From the NCBI GenBank assembly GCA_905250125.1, contig CAJNOL010000575.1:1-64000 (forward strand): 64,000 nt of DNA. The letters run 5' to 3'. The notes below the pieces were generated by a model. The model searched no databases and was not told the DNA's origin. It saw nothing but the letters and a program-made list of their open reading frames with translations. The stretch's first letter is position 1; every line of letters starts with the position of its first letter. Of this stretch, positions 12,633 to 24,317 are shown in pieces. Both the position numbers and the translations under genes were made by a program. Source of the DNA: Rotaria sordida. Its lineage: Eukaryota > Rotifera > Eurotatoria > Philodinida > Philodinidae.

Positions 12633-15600
12633 TTATTTTCGTAATCGATCCAATTTGTTAACATCATGTAATATTGATGATATTGATGAATAATATGAAA
12701 GTAAATCATTAAGTGATGTTCGATAATGTTGATCAATCATTGATAATTCTAAATCGATTCGTGAAAGTGTTGTTAATTCAAGAAGAATATCAAAACAAAA
12801 TTTTATATATGAAAATTGTAATATGATAGATGTATGTTCTTGTTGATAACGTTTTTCAGCATTGACCATTATTCGACAAGCATTAATAATTGTTTGAACT
12901 AATTTTGATGTTGCTGAACTAGTTATTTTGCATAAACCTTTTGTTGGTAAACGAAGAATAAAAGAACATTGACCTTTAATATCATTAGATTTTAATGAAT
13001 TTAATTTTTGTCCAAATTCATATAATGTATTTGCTGAAAATAGAGGTAATTTTTGTATGCGAATTTGTTCAAGTTCTTCATATGAAAGATTATTATTTTC
13101 TTCAATAATGATTGTTGATTTTGAATTTTCCATATCAGACATTGATAATGATGATGATGGTTTAGATGTTGTTGTATTTATTAGATTAGCTCGAAGTCGT
13201 CTCATTTTTCGTGGTATTTGTTCATGTCGAGATGTATAATATTCAGCAAGAACAGTTTGATTATTTGGTTGTAATTTAATTAAGTTTTTCAATGTTGTTT
13301 CATATAATTGATTATTACGAGACATTTTATATGCACATGCTTTACGATATAAAGCACGTACATTAATTGGATCTATTTCAAGTGCTTTATTACAATCATC
13401 AATTGTTTTTTGTGGCTAAAAGAAAGTTTTGTTTTTATTGTTAAGGATAACACCGAATAAGATCGTCAATCTGCAACCCCTTCTATGTCATTTTCAATAG
13501 AATAGGAAAGTAGACAGAAATATGACAAATTTCATGCTCTAATCCTTTTATTCTATTGAAAGTGAGATCTAAGAAAGTGGCAGATCGATAATCTTATTCG
13601 GCTATGTTCTTTATTATAATTGGAATTATACCTCGAATACTTTTAAATAACATGCAGCTCGATTTGAATATAAAGATGCAACCTCTGGTTTAAGTTCAAT
13701 ACAATATGTATAACATTGAATAGCAAGAACAAAACAAGCATCAAGATAAAGTTGATTACCACGTTCTCGATACCAATCGTATTGATTTTTATTCGAAAAT
13801 TCATCTTTAGTTTTTATGTATGTTAAATAACGTTCATCATCATTATTATCTTTTGGTAATTTTTCTTGCCATGTTTTACCTTCTATTTTATTTAGTTCAA
13901 TAGTCAATCTAAATATAATAATTGATTCGATTAAAATCTCTGTATAAAATTTTTAATATTTACTTTTCACATGCACGTTGTGCTAACGTATGACTATAAT
14001 CAGTAGATGGTACACGTGCATAATCAGCATAACTGAAAAGAAGACTACAAAGAAAAATAAAAAAAACATGCAAATCAGTTTTCTTTTAGTAAAAAAAAAA
14101 TCAAAACATACTTTTTTTCATTTTCAAATGCTCTCGCTCGACAAATCAATGCATCTGTATCCATTTTATTATATTGTAATGCTTCGCTTGTATATTGTAT
14201 AGCATGTACGTAATTATTAGCTTTTAAATAACAATTAGCGCAAATAATTAATGTACTCACAATATGATCTGCATGATTGTGATAATCTAGAAACAAACAA
14301 AAACAAAAAAAAAGAATGAAATAAATATTTTTAATTGATATTATATAAAAATCTAACCGAGTACACCATTTTTAAGCATTTTTTTCGATGCATCAGTAGT
14401 ATTTCTAACATCATTTAATCCATTATATTTTTGAATATCACGATAAAGACAATTAAGTGTCGAAGGTCGAGAAGATTTTGACCATAATTTATCATGAAAT
14501 GTTGATGAACGATTATTTGATTGTGATTTTATTGAATCACGTAACCAATTTTGTATAGTAGAACTAAAATTTGAATTCGATATTTGATCATTATAAGAAT
14601 TAGTTATTGTTGATCGTTGTTGAGTTGATATATTATGAAAATGATCGTTAGTTTCAAATGGATTTGAAGATATCTAATCAAAAAAAAAAATTATTCAATT
14701 AAATAAACAACTAAAATATCCTCCGGGCAAAAAAGTTAGATTTAATATTTTTAATATGTCACTGCTATAAATTAATATTCTTACAAAAGTAATTATATAT
14801 TCTGATAGCACACAAAATTCTCTACAATTATATATATATATATTAGAGCCCATCGGATTCATAATTGTCGAACCCGAGCGAAGCGTACTTGATACTTTCA
14901 ATGAAATCTTCTAATTGAAATAGGATACCGTCTCGAAGATACGAGATACTTTTTTCCACTTTATTGTATTCATTGACTAGTGTACTCTACACGTTTCTCA
15001 GACGAGTCATCTGAGAAATGTGTCGAGTAGAGTGCATCGGGTTCAAAGTTGTCGGACTCAGCCGAATCCATGTCTAGGACCAATCCGATGGGCTCAAATA
15101 CACGTATGTTTTGAATTGCATTCGTTCGCTAAAATAGAAATTCAAGTACAATGAAAGCATTCTTATTATCAAATTCTCCAGAAAAACATTTTTTGTTTTT
15201 TTTTCAAATTTATTCTAATGTAGGAACAAGTTATTACAAAAGTAAGTATAAATTCTGGAAGCAGGTGCAATTCTCTATCATCCTATACTTTTGCCAGTTT
15301 TGAGTTCTAATTATTAAATGACAAATATTTCGAATGTTGTCAATGTACTCTACTTCTGACTCCTTCACTCTTGAGTACTCCACATAACTAATTAAGCAAT
15401 CTACGATTGGTGATCTAATAATCACATAAGATGTACAGGTAATTATACACTTGTCAACCCTGATCTTAATTTAATTCAGAGTTTTTTTGCCTTGAATGAA
15501 TCATTGTATACAGAGATATTGTTCAAACTCAACAACACTTAACATAGAAATATGATACGTCAGTACCATAACAATATTCGAAATATTAATTGAAAGTCAA

Positions 15601-16802
15601 GACTGACAAAAGTATAGAATGATAGAGAATTTTACGTGCTTTCAGAATATCTATCTACTTTTGTGGCAGCTTGTTTCTATTTTACAATAAATTTCAAAAA
15701 AATGAATGAAAAAGAAACAAACAATGTATATTCGGAGAATCTAACAATAAGAGTGCCTTTATGGTACCTGAATTTCTATTTTATCGAACACATCCAATCC
15801 AAAACGTACATATATATGGTTGTAAAGAAATTTCAGACGCTATCTGAATATGTTAGTAATTTTGTAAGAATATTAATTTATAGCAATGATATGTTCAAAA
15901 AATATTAAATCTAACTATTTTTTCTTCCAAAGTATATATAAATAACTTACTGAAGTTTGTTTATATGATGAATATGTAGTTGATACTGTTGTCATATTAT
16001 TATTATCATATAAATCATTATAATCATCATTTGATATAGCTGAAAATTCTTTACGATTATTATTATCATTTATTGTATATATTGTAGTTTCATCAATTGT
16101 ACTACTAGTTATTATTTGTTTTGTTGGTGGTGTTAATGGTGGTGTACGTAATGGTTTCTGATCGATTAATTCTGGTGGATCATCATCATCCATTGTTGGT
16201 GAAACATTTAAATTATGTGAAATATGACCATCATCATCACTCATATTTCCTGTGAAACCAGCACTAGCTTCATCACCAAGTGCCATATCATCATCATCAT
16301 CATCATTATCAATAGCTCCAGTATCGAGAGATGATATTTGAGAATGAATATTTTGTTGAAATTGATTTATATTATCACAATGTTGAAAATGATTATCAAA
16401 CATAGTTGGCGAAGCTTCGTCAGGATCTATACATGGACGTGAATGAATATTTGATCTTAAAATAAAAATTTAATATTTTTAAAAAAATTTAAAAAGATTT
16501 ATTTGATTACTTTTGTGGAATATCAATATTCATGGATTGAATCGATTCATTGGTAGTTTTCTGTTGTTCTTGTTCTTCTTCTTCTTCTTCTTCTTCTTCT
16601 TCTTCTTCAACTTCCAAGATTGGAATTTTGACTGGTGCTGCCTAGAAAAAATCGTTTTTATTTAATATAATTTAATATAATTATTTAAGTTACAATTGAT
16701 GGTTGAGTATTAACTTCTTCTTCATCATCACCATCATCTTCAGTAATAGGTACACGAACACCTTTTGTCTTTTGAACAGTTGGAATTGTTTTCAATAGAT
16801 TC

Positions 16803-16833
<31 letters not shown>

Positions 16834-19258
16834 AAAAGAGATTAATTTTAGCAATGATTAATGTTCATAAACTATTCGTATTATTTTATACGAATGAGAA
16901 TCTATAGAATTCATAAATTTTCTCTCTATTTTGTTGACATATCTGTTGTTATTCATAAAGAAAAAAAAAATTTTTACTTTTGCTTCATCATTTTCTTGAT
17001 CGACAGTGAGAAGACTATCAAGATCACGTTTAGCTTCATCATATTGTTGTTTAGCAATTAAACATGATGCTCGACGAAACAATGCTATAAAACCAAAAAT
17101 ATAAATTTTTAAAAAAAAGAAAACTTTTATTATTTTATGAATAAACCTTTGATATGATGTGGATTGGTTGATAATATTTGAGAACAATCCGTAATTGATG
17201 CATCATAATTGTTCAATTTATAATCTAGAGGGAGAATACGAATAGAATAGATAATTAATGAAGAATAGATTTTGATTACTAACATGCTATCGCTCGATTC
17301 ATATAAGCCATTGGATTTGTATTATCAAGCATAACACTTTTTGTATATAAATCAATTGATTGTTGATAATTATTAGATTTAAATGCAATATTTCCATTTA
17401 GACGATGTTGTTCAGCCATATGAAGACGTTGACTTTTCTCATGAATTGGATTCAAAGGATGAGATTTATTTGCTAATTATGAAAAAAAGAAAATAAAAGA
17501 GAACAATATAAAAATGACCATATATTTTGTTGTGATCAAAATTAAAATTTCTTTATGGATGAACAGGTTAAGGTAAAGAAAGACAAACAATAAAAATAGC
17601 AACAAGTTTTTGTTTTCTTTCACAAAATTTATTAACAAATATTATATGAAGTGTGAATGGAATAGAGGTCTCGCCCTCATTCACAGTCGCACACTAGGCA
17701 CAATCCTCACTCCGCCAGATTAGCAGTGCAAGCAAACATGAAGTCTTGAAATTCGGTTTCAAATGCACTAAATCTCAAAGAATTTAATAAGATAAGATGA
17801 CATCAACAACAATCTACTTTACTAAAGGTGTGCCACAATCAGAAATGGATTTAGAGATTCGGGACCAAATCCTTCGTATTTGGATTTTAATTTGGTATTA
17901 AAAAAATATACAGAGTATCTTAAAAGTCACGCTACATTTCGTATTATACATATTTGTCACAGTTGAAAAATATTTCTCATTATTCATTATTTATAAATCA
18001 TTATCTATCGTCAAGGGAGCCTATGAGATACCCTGTAGCTCGTTGATAACGATTTATAAATTATAACCATGAATAATAATAAATAATATTCAGACGCGTG
18101 CAATATGTACAATAAGTGTAGCGTGACTTTTGGGACACTCTGTATAAATAGTTTGCTTTTCGATAATGGTTACCAAATTGCAAACTATTAATGTGGATTT
18201 GATCCAAAAGCAAATTCATGCTCAGAATTCGAATCCAAATCAAATATTAAAGTCCTTGGTACTAAATCTATTCTAGATTTGTCGCACTCTTATTTCAGAT
18301 CCATACCAAACAAAAAAAAATGTTAACTTCGTCTAGTCAAAATTGAAATTTTAATTTTGATCATAACATATATTTAGAAACGAACTTGTCTTTTCATCTT
18401 TATCATTGTTATTATCGTCATCCTCATCATCATCTACTTCATTGTCTTCATTATCACTATTCAATTCTTCAGCAAGTTGTTGATCTAATCTAAAAATAAT
18501 ATTTAAAGTAGAAAGTCATTTAGAAAAATTCTTGTCTATTGAAATACACTTACTTTCCCCATTCATCATAACTTCTTGGTACTATTCGTTTCTGTTTACC
18601 ATTACTGTTTATCACAGATGCTGATGTAGTTGGAGTAATTGTTTTACTCTTTTTTAAAAGAAGAAAAAAAGAAAAGAAAAACAAACCGTAATTAAATATA
18701 AATAATTAATAAAGATCTTATTGATTACTTACAATTATAGACTTGGATCGGATTGGTACTGAATCAAGGCCATTATTCTGATGGTCTTTAGAAATAATAG
18801 ATGATGTTCTATGTTTTTGCTTCATTTGATTAAGAAAATCATCCAATTGTTGACGTTCCTCATCGGGTAAAGCTGATCTATCAAGCGGAGCTTTATCTTT
18901 TCGAAGGATTTGACTAGAAAATAGTTGATATATAATTTCTTTTTTCTTTCGAAAATAGAAAAAAACAAACAAGAAATTCTACCTGTTCGGTTTTATATCT
19001 CGAATTCGATTAAGTGTTAATTGTTCTAAATCTTGAAATGAACCTATTTCACCACCTCTATAATTTTTTTAAAAAATAATTTTCAATAAAGAAAAAAATC
19101 AACATTTAAATTTATATAGTATTTTACATTAATTCTTTGTATATCCGTTCAAGTTCTTTTCCATCTGTACAATTTTGTATATATTTATGTTCAAAATGAC
19201 TCAATGGTATATTATATTTTTTTGTATAGCCTGCTAAAGCGGCTGTTGTATCATCCAT
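12633..19258 (-). CDS. SPAG1: SPAG1, TPR dynein-arm assembly co-chaperone, 16 exons
   Basis: Exons from the 5' end: 19258-19128, 19057-18983, 18913-18733, 18648-18554, 18489-18386, 17472-17284, 17224-17147, 17084-16978, 16801-16694, 16641-16511, 16455-15951, 14673-14358, 14286-14112, 14032-13964, 13908-13632, 13415-12633; total 3,324 nt, 1,107 aa. The N-terminus (YNIPLSHFEHKYIQNCTDG) and the SYDEWGK segment match SPAG1. TPR blocks lie at about residues 205-320, 675-735 and 770-880, and an RPAP3_C-type domain (YEFGQKLNSLK) at about 975-1085. SPAG1 works in the cytoplasm with HSP90/R2TP-like complexes to preassemble axonemal dynein arms. The protein is longer than the human one (926 aa) because of acidic low-complexity stretches: a run of Glu in exon 10 and Asp-rich tracts in exons 5 and 11. 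The ATG directly follows TTTGTAG, a possible trans-splice acceptor. Confidence 0.93.
13441..13613. repeat. ~170-bp hairpin (MITE-like) in SPAG1 intron 15
   Basis: Arms of about 75 nt around 13,515. Left CCGAATAAGAT, TCAATCTGC, TTTTCAATAGAATA; the right arm read on the other strand gives CCGAATAAGAT, TCGATCTGC, TTTCAATAGAATA. No target duplication was found with certainty. Confidence 0.65.
14719..15932. mobile_element. 1.2-kb foldback element in SPAG1 intron 11
   Basis: The outer arms share GTTAGATTTAATATTTTT and TATAAATTAATATTCTTAC in inverted orientation (about 14,733-14,830 and 15,810-15,918). The left tip TCCTCCGGGCAAAAAAG resembles the tip of the foldback at 10,935-12,293, and TA lies outside both ends. 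An inner inverted pair (about 15,228-15,320 against 15,590-15,690) carries the same TCTCTATCATYCTATA motif as that element, so both belong to one family. Confidence 0.72.
14841..15100. mobile_element. 260-bp element with 19-bp inverted ends, nested in the foldback
   Basis: Ends TATTAGAGCCCATCGGATT (14,841-14,859) and, on the opposite strand at 15,082-15,100, TATTTGAGCCCATCGGATT: 18 of 19 identical. Inside are a second inverted pair (ACTCTACACGTTTCTCAGA / TCTGAGAAATGTGTCGAGT) and a degenerate direct repeat (CGGATTCATAATTGTCGAAC near the left end, CGGGTTCAAAGTTGTCGGAC near 15,030). No ORF, so non-autonomous. Confidence 0.72.
17518..18376. repeat. foldback filling SPAG1 intron 5
   Basis: TGATCAAAATTAAAATTTC at about 17,533 is repeated inverted at 18,340-18,365, each next to an ATATATTT / AAATATAT block. 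Inward, TTTAGAGATTCGGGACCAAA and its surroundings match more loosely the reverse complement of 18,235-18,290. The middle is occupied by a separate TA-flanked element. Confidence 0.6.
17911..18142. mobile_element. 232-bp TA-flanked inverted-repeat element (mariner-type MITE)
   Basis: Inverted ends CAGAGTATCTTAAAAGTCAC and, on the other strand, CAGAGTGTCCCAAAAGTCAC, extending to GCTACA, each with TA immediately outside (17,909-17,910 and 18,143-18,144). A second, inner inverted pair (ATTTATAAATCATTATC / GATAACGATTTATAAAT) folds the centre. TA duplication and CAGRGTGTCC-like ends are typical of Tc1/mariner derivatives. No ORF. Confidence 0.78.
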
Positions 19259-19783
19259 CTACAAAGATTTTTAGATAATTTATATATATATATATATATA
19301 TATATCATATTGAAGTTTGTTTTATTCTTTTATTATTTTTTTTTTGCTTTGTTTTTTGGTACAATTGAGAACATTCTGTTTCCTATCTATACATCAAGAA
19401 GTAAGTAAATAAATGAATAATGAAAGATCTTTCACTTCTTTTCAAGTGTTTATTATCCCATATACATAAGTCCAAGAGAATAGATACGTTTGTAATGCCT
19501 GTCTCGTTTGTTCTCTATCTATTATACAGGCCATACTATATTATTATTTGTTGATTTAAAATGTACTGAGAGATACATATTATACATATACTGAAGAAAA
19601 GAAAAGAAAAAAGAATATAATCGAGTGGTACGATTGTCGGAAGAGATAACATGATATGATGGGTCGATACGTGTGGATAGAATGAATAAATACTAAGGAC
19701 AATTGAATATTTGTTCGTCAGTCGAGTTAGCCTGTTACCCATAATACATCTACGAATACATTTCAGTTACATTTGTTAAAGAA
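19259..19783. promoter_or_regulatory. divergent intergenic region between SPAG1 and NPC2
   Basis: 525 nt separate the two start codons, which point away from each other, so both 5' regions and any shared promoter must lie here. It holds an (AT)n run at about 19,280-19,304 and pyrimidine tracts. TTTCAG ends at 19,766 and TTTGTAG at 19,259 on the minus strand; both could be acceptors for a spliced leader or 5' UTR intron. No convincing TATA box. Confidence 0.45.
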
Positions 19784-20469
19784 ATGGCCGTTAATTATTT
19801 TACAATTTTTATATTTTTTGCACTTATTTTAACTACATTTTCTGCTACATTAAAAGCACCATTTAAACAGTGTTCACGTATGTATAAACATTCATTCATC
19901 TATTTTCTGTCTAATTATTATATTTGATAATTTTAGCACCAAGTTCTAGTGAAGTTATTAAGGTTTCAGTAAATGCTCCTTGTACAGAAGAATATTGTAC
20001 GTTTTATAAGGGTACTGATGCTCGTCTTGAATTTGTATTTAATTTAAGTAAGAATTTTTAAAAAAAAAAAGAAAAAGAATTTATCAAAAAAAACAAAAAT
20101 TCTATTTTTTTCTTTTTTAAAAGAAAAGAAATCTCATAAAGTTCGAGCTAAAGTAGTAGCAACAATTGGTACAATCGATCATGATTTTGCTTTACCTAAT
20201 TCGGATGTTTGTCAACAACTCGGCTGTCCACTTAAAAATGGTGTTCAATATACATACTATAATAGTATGTATGTTAGTCCAACTTATCCATCGGTATGTA
20301 TAATCATATATTCTTTTTTCTCTTGTATGATTTCTATTTATTTTATATATGTATGATTTTATAGGTAAAAGTCAATCAAATGCGTTACTATTTAATCGAT
20401 GGTAAAGGCCGTGAGCTTGTTTGTATCTCACTACCTGTCATGATCACTGAAAAAGGTTCGCAACAATGA
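19784..20469 (+). CDS. NPC2: NPC2-like ML-domain secreted sterol/lipid carrier
   Basis: Exons 19784-19877, 19937-20047, 20124-20293, 20365-20469 give 480 nt, 159 aa. A signal peptide (YFTIFIFFALILTTFSA) is followed by an ML domain with six cysteines in the NPC2 arrangement: one near the mature N-terminus, a PCTEEYC pair, a VCQQLGC pair and one near the C-terminus, fitting three disulfides. Family knowledge: NPC2 binds cholesterol in the lysosome lumen and hands it to NPC1; invertebrate paralogues also carry other lipids and act in innate sensing. Length is as usual for the family. The third exon's acceptor was chosen at AAAAG 20,123 because it alone keeps the frame, giving KKK before SHKV. 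AATAAA at 20,513-20,518 is a likely poly(A) signal. Confidence 0.92.
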
Positions 20470-20776
20470 ATGGCAACGATTGATCGATTCATACATTGTT
20501 TGTCAAACAAAGAATAAACATTATACTCAAACTATTCGTACAGGCTTATGAATGTCTCGCTTTTTGTTCTCTTTTTCTTTTTCTTTTTTATTTCAACTAC
20601 ACTTTTCTTTATTTATGCATGGTTTTTTCTTTATTTGTTTTTTAAACTGCAATAAAATGCCATAAAAAAATAAAAAAAAAACTAAAATTTAGTTAAACGA
20701 AGAAACTGAATAACACAAGAGGGTCGAGACTGAAAAAAAGAGAGAAACAGGAAAACTATCAAAAAGAAAAACAATA

Positions 20777-21608
20777 ATGCCATTATATATGGAACGTCCA
20801 TTTTCTACGAAAAATGATCAAACATGTAAGAACATTTTCCTTTCTATTTATCTCTATTTAATGGAAAATAGGGAAATAATAATCAATTACTTATGAAAAA
20901 AAACACAAGAAAAAAAAGATTTTTTCTTTTAATTTCTAAGATTCAGCAACCGAATATCGTGAAAGTTTTATGTCACCACGTCGAGAAGATTATAGTCCTC
21001 ATGTAACTTTACCAAAACTTGATTCTATACGATCATCATTAACCTGTTCATGTCTCTCTTTAAATATCGATTCAAATACACCGTCGACTTCATCTGAATA
21101 TCGTCTTTGCTTTGAAAATCATCATCCGAAACGACCATATGTCTTTCATGAACGACCAAGTCATGTTTTTGATTATGTTCCAATGCCAATTAATAATAAA
21201 TCTTCATCACGTTTATCAGCAAATCGATCTGTTTTAAATAATACTGAATATCAAGAACGATATCGAAATTATCCTTCATTTATTCCAGTACACGCGCTTA
21301 TGCCACCACATCTTCCCAGCAAACCTAATGTACTATCGGATACACAACAAAAACGAGAACGTATGGGACATAGTCAATATTTCCATCAACTTATTTTAGA
21401 TAGTGATAAATTAAATGGTGGAAAACGATCATCGGGTACGAGTGAACAACGTACTGCTTTTCAATGGCCTCATCGTTTGTCTCTAAATCAACAACATACA
21501 AAACAACAAGAAGCACCAACACCAGTCTATTCACAATATTATATACCTAGAGATATTTATGAACCTCTACCAACAATACAACGAACAATAATTAATGATT
21601 TCAATTAA
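20777..21608 (+). CDS. small basic protein with MDM1-like [S/T]EYR..F motifs, 238 aa
   Basis: Two exons, 20777-20825 and 20941-21608, 717 nt with a stop. The first exon ends in T and joins AT to make the Tyr codon of YSATEYRESFMSP. The protein has four spaced short motifs: TEYRESFMSP, SEYRLCFENHHP, TEYQERYRNYP and SEQRTAFQWPH. They resemble the repeated S/T-E-Y-x-x-x-F motifs by which MDM1 and SAXO-type proteins bind microtubules. The rest is Ser/Pro/Gln-rich and probably disordered, with no signal peptide or membrane segment. It starts 308 nt after the NPC2 stop on the same strand. A role on microtubules or cilia is inference from the motifs; it is much shorter than MDM1 and may be a different lineage-specific microtubule protein. 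Confidence 0.75.
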
Positions 21609-22384
21609 ATTTCAACAGTTGATTTCAAACAAACAAGAAAACAAAGACTAACCCAAGAAGTGAATTAGATTCAAATTTCTTATATTAGATAATTCTTTTA
21701 AAAATTTATTCAACTAAATAAATATTCAAACAGCAACCAGATTCTGATACTTGACAAAGAAAGGAACTAATTCATTTCACATGATTAATCACATCAATAT
21801 TATTTTATTTCTTAATTGTCTCGAGAACGAAAAACAAATTCGACTTTCTGTCCTTAAATCACATAGCTGACTGTGAAACATAATTTTCAGATAAGAATAT
21901 TCTGAATAACATATTCAGCATTTTCTTACTTATTATCATATTCGCTTAAACAGATACAAAATATACCATTGTTATTTTTATATGAGACAAAGGTATTCAG
22001 TATCTGAAACGAAATTGCAGAAGAAATTTAAAATGCATGCTATAAGGTTTTTAAATATGGCAGAGAAAATATTCCATCTTGTCAACATTATTGCTTTTTT
22101 TTATTGTTTTGAAAGAAAAAAAAATGCCATGTTCGAATTATTTAAATGTTCTATAAACACTTTAATCTGCCTTCTTTTACGTACGAAAAACAAGCTGTAC
22201 TCTACCAAGAGAACAACACCAATGATTGTATTATGATATCGATATATTAAATTTAATCAACTAACGAGAGAATTACTGAATTATAATTCATTACTTTTAA
22301 GCTCATATTTTCAGCATTTAGACAAAAGACCTCGAGATTAGAATAAACTTAAACTGACGTGACCCAAACGCAAAAAAAGGAAAA

Positions 22385-22705
22385 ATGCCTTACTTCAAGA
22401 ATATGCCAAAGTTATCCTCTAGACATATTAGCTATTTCAAGTCTACCATCAACATGTATCAGGAGCATATTAATGTAAGCTCATTTTATATAAGTCTGGT
22501 TGACAATAAAGCTCACATACTTCATCGTACTTTAAGATTCGAGTACCAGTGAAGTATGTTGAAATATTTGGGCTTTCTTGCCAGATAGAATTATATAAAA
22601 TAAATTAACACTAATATGTTTGTGATACACGTTGATAGTAGATTTGAAATAGCTACAAAGTTCTAGAGGATAGGTTTGACATATTCATAAAGTAAAGCAT
22701 TTTCT
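22385..22705. repeat. ~320-bp foldback repeat
   Basis: Left arm TATCCTCTAGACATATTAGC, TATTTCAAGTCTACCATCAA and GTATCAGGAGCATATTAATG matches the right arm's reverse complement TATCCTCTAGAACTTTGTAG, TATTTCAAATCTACTATCAA and GTATCACAAACATATTAGTG. The arms join near 22,540. Confidence 0.72.
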
Positions 22706-22740
22706 CTCTCAATGTGAGTCCATAAGTTTTCTCTATAGAG

Positions 22741-23102
22741 TTACGAGAATATCACTGGATTTAATCATAGAACGTAAGACAATTGATGAGCGAACTTTTG
22801 ACTTAATATTGTCTAGATAAGAAGGCTTCATTTATCCTAAGTATATCTAAAAAAATTTCAGTCAACATGATTGATTCCTTCTCGAGATATTCAATGTTCA
22901 AAAAACGATTCACTTTCAGAAATAGTCATGATCGAAAGTTTTTTAACTGTTAATATCTCAAGAAGGAAGCAATGATGCTGACTGAAACTTTTAGAATATT
23001 CTTAGGACAAATGAGACCTTCTTATCAATAAAATTTCGCATCAAAAATTCTTTCATCAATTGTCTGATGTCCTATGATAAAATTTTCGTAAGCCTGTAGA
23101 GA
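22741..23102. repeat. ~360-bp foldback repeat adjacent to the previous one
   Basis: Left arm GACAATTGATGAGCGAA, TTCAGTCAACATGATTG and CTTCTCGAGATATTCA is matched in inverse by GACAATTGATGAAAGAA, TTCAGTCAGCATCATTG and CTTCTTGAGATATTAA. Centre near 22,920 (CACTTTCAGAAATAGTCATG). Confidence 0.72.
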
Positions 23103-24317
23103 ATATCTACGAACATGCATCCATTCGACTTTATTCTAGGTGTTGAAGTTTTCTATCTACATACCGGAAAATATGAGCTCAAAAATGATAAAACAGTTTC
23201 CTCGCAAATATCTTTCTTTCATCGAAAATATTATTTCAATGTCAAAAAAAAAAAAATAAAATTCTTATTTATCATATAAGAAATTTTTTTTTACTTAGCC
23301 GGTCGATCTAAGAAGAGAGAGAATGACATTGATTTTGATTGACTTCTAACAATATCAAACATTTTCGATATATAAGATCATTACCTTTACTTAGCAATAA
23401 TTTGATTAACATATTTTTATTTCTATTCTAATCGCATATAGATGTTGATCTATTAAATATATTTTTACATTAGTTCCGATTTCAGTCGAAAATCCATGAT
23501 GATTAAACTAATGTTATTACTTGGCACTACACAACTAACAAAATAGAACATACCCAACCATAAATATCAACCAAGGTTATAGAGTTTAATAATACATTAA
23601 AAAAAATCATATCCAAGATTTAAATATCAGATAATCACATTCGAAAAAATATCTTAATGATCATCATATTTAAATCGATGGATTTAAAGAAAATATGAAT
23701 TATCTAAAACAAAAAAAAAACCTAACATTCATTAGTTTAACATTTCAACAGTAAATAAAATATTTTTTTTTCTTTGATTTCAAATAGGACATGGATAGTT
23801 TTACTTTTCTTTTTTTGTTTCACAAAAAAAAAAAGAATTTCGTGTTAAATTATTAGTAAAGTAGACTTTTCAATGAAAAGATGAATGCACTTTCAAAAGT
23901 TGGAATGATTTTATGACTCAGGAAAGTGAAGTCTTTTAAAGAGATAGAATAACAACAAAACTCTGTTTTTTTTTTCTTGTAATTTTTGAACCTACAAAAA
24001 ACTCTTATACACATCAGACATATTTTGTCATAATGGGACAAAAAAAAAGACGAAAACAAAAACCAAAACGAAAAAACGTCAACATGCACACACACACACA
24101 CACATATAACCAACCACCAGTAATAAAGTTGAATGAAAGAACAATACATTTTTGAAACATCATACTAAAATGAGTATTTATATACAAACGCAACAAAAAG
24201 AAAAACAACACAAACACACACACTGATCTATTGACCAGAATTTCACAGTTTCCTGTTTTTTTGTTTATCGCCATCATTATACGATAAAAACACTATTGAT
24301 ATTCATCATTAAATCAA

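Larger units (their letters stand above)
21609..24317. other. intergenic, two foldback repeats, no gene recognised
   Basis: AT-rich and full of stops. Two foldbacks are listed separately. A (CA)n run lies at about 24,086-24,104. Short open frames near 21,982-22,236 and on the minus strand at 23,853-24,277 are A/T homopolymer-rich and not convincing. Confidence 0.5.

Noticed and set aside
20124-20135. Alternative acceptor at 20,128 in NPC2
   Set aside because: It breaks the reading frame after the previous exon; the acceptor ending at 20,123 keeps it open.
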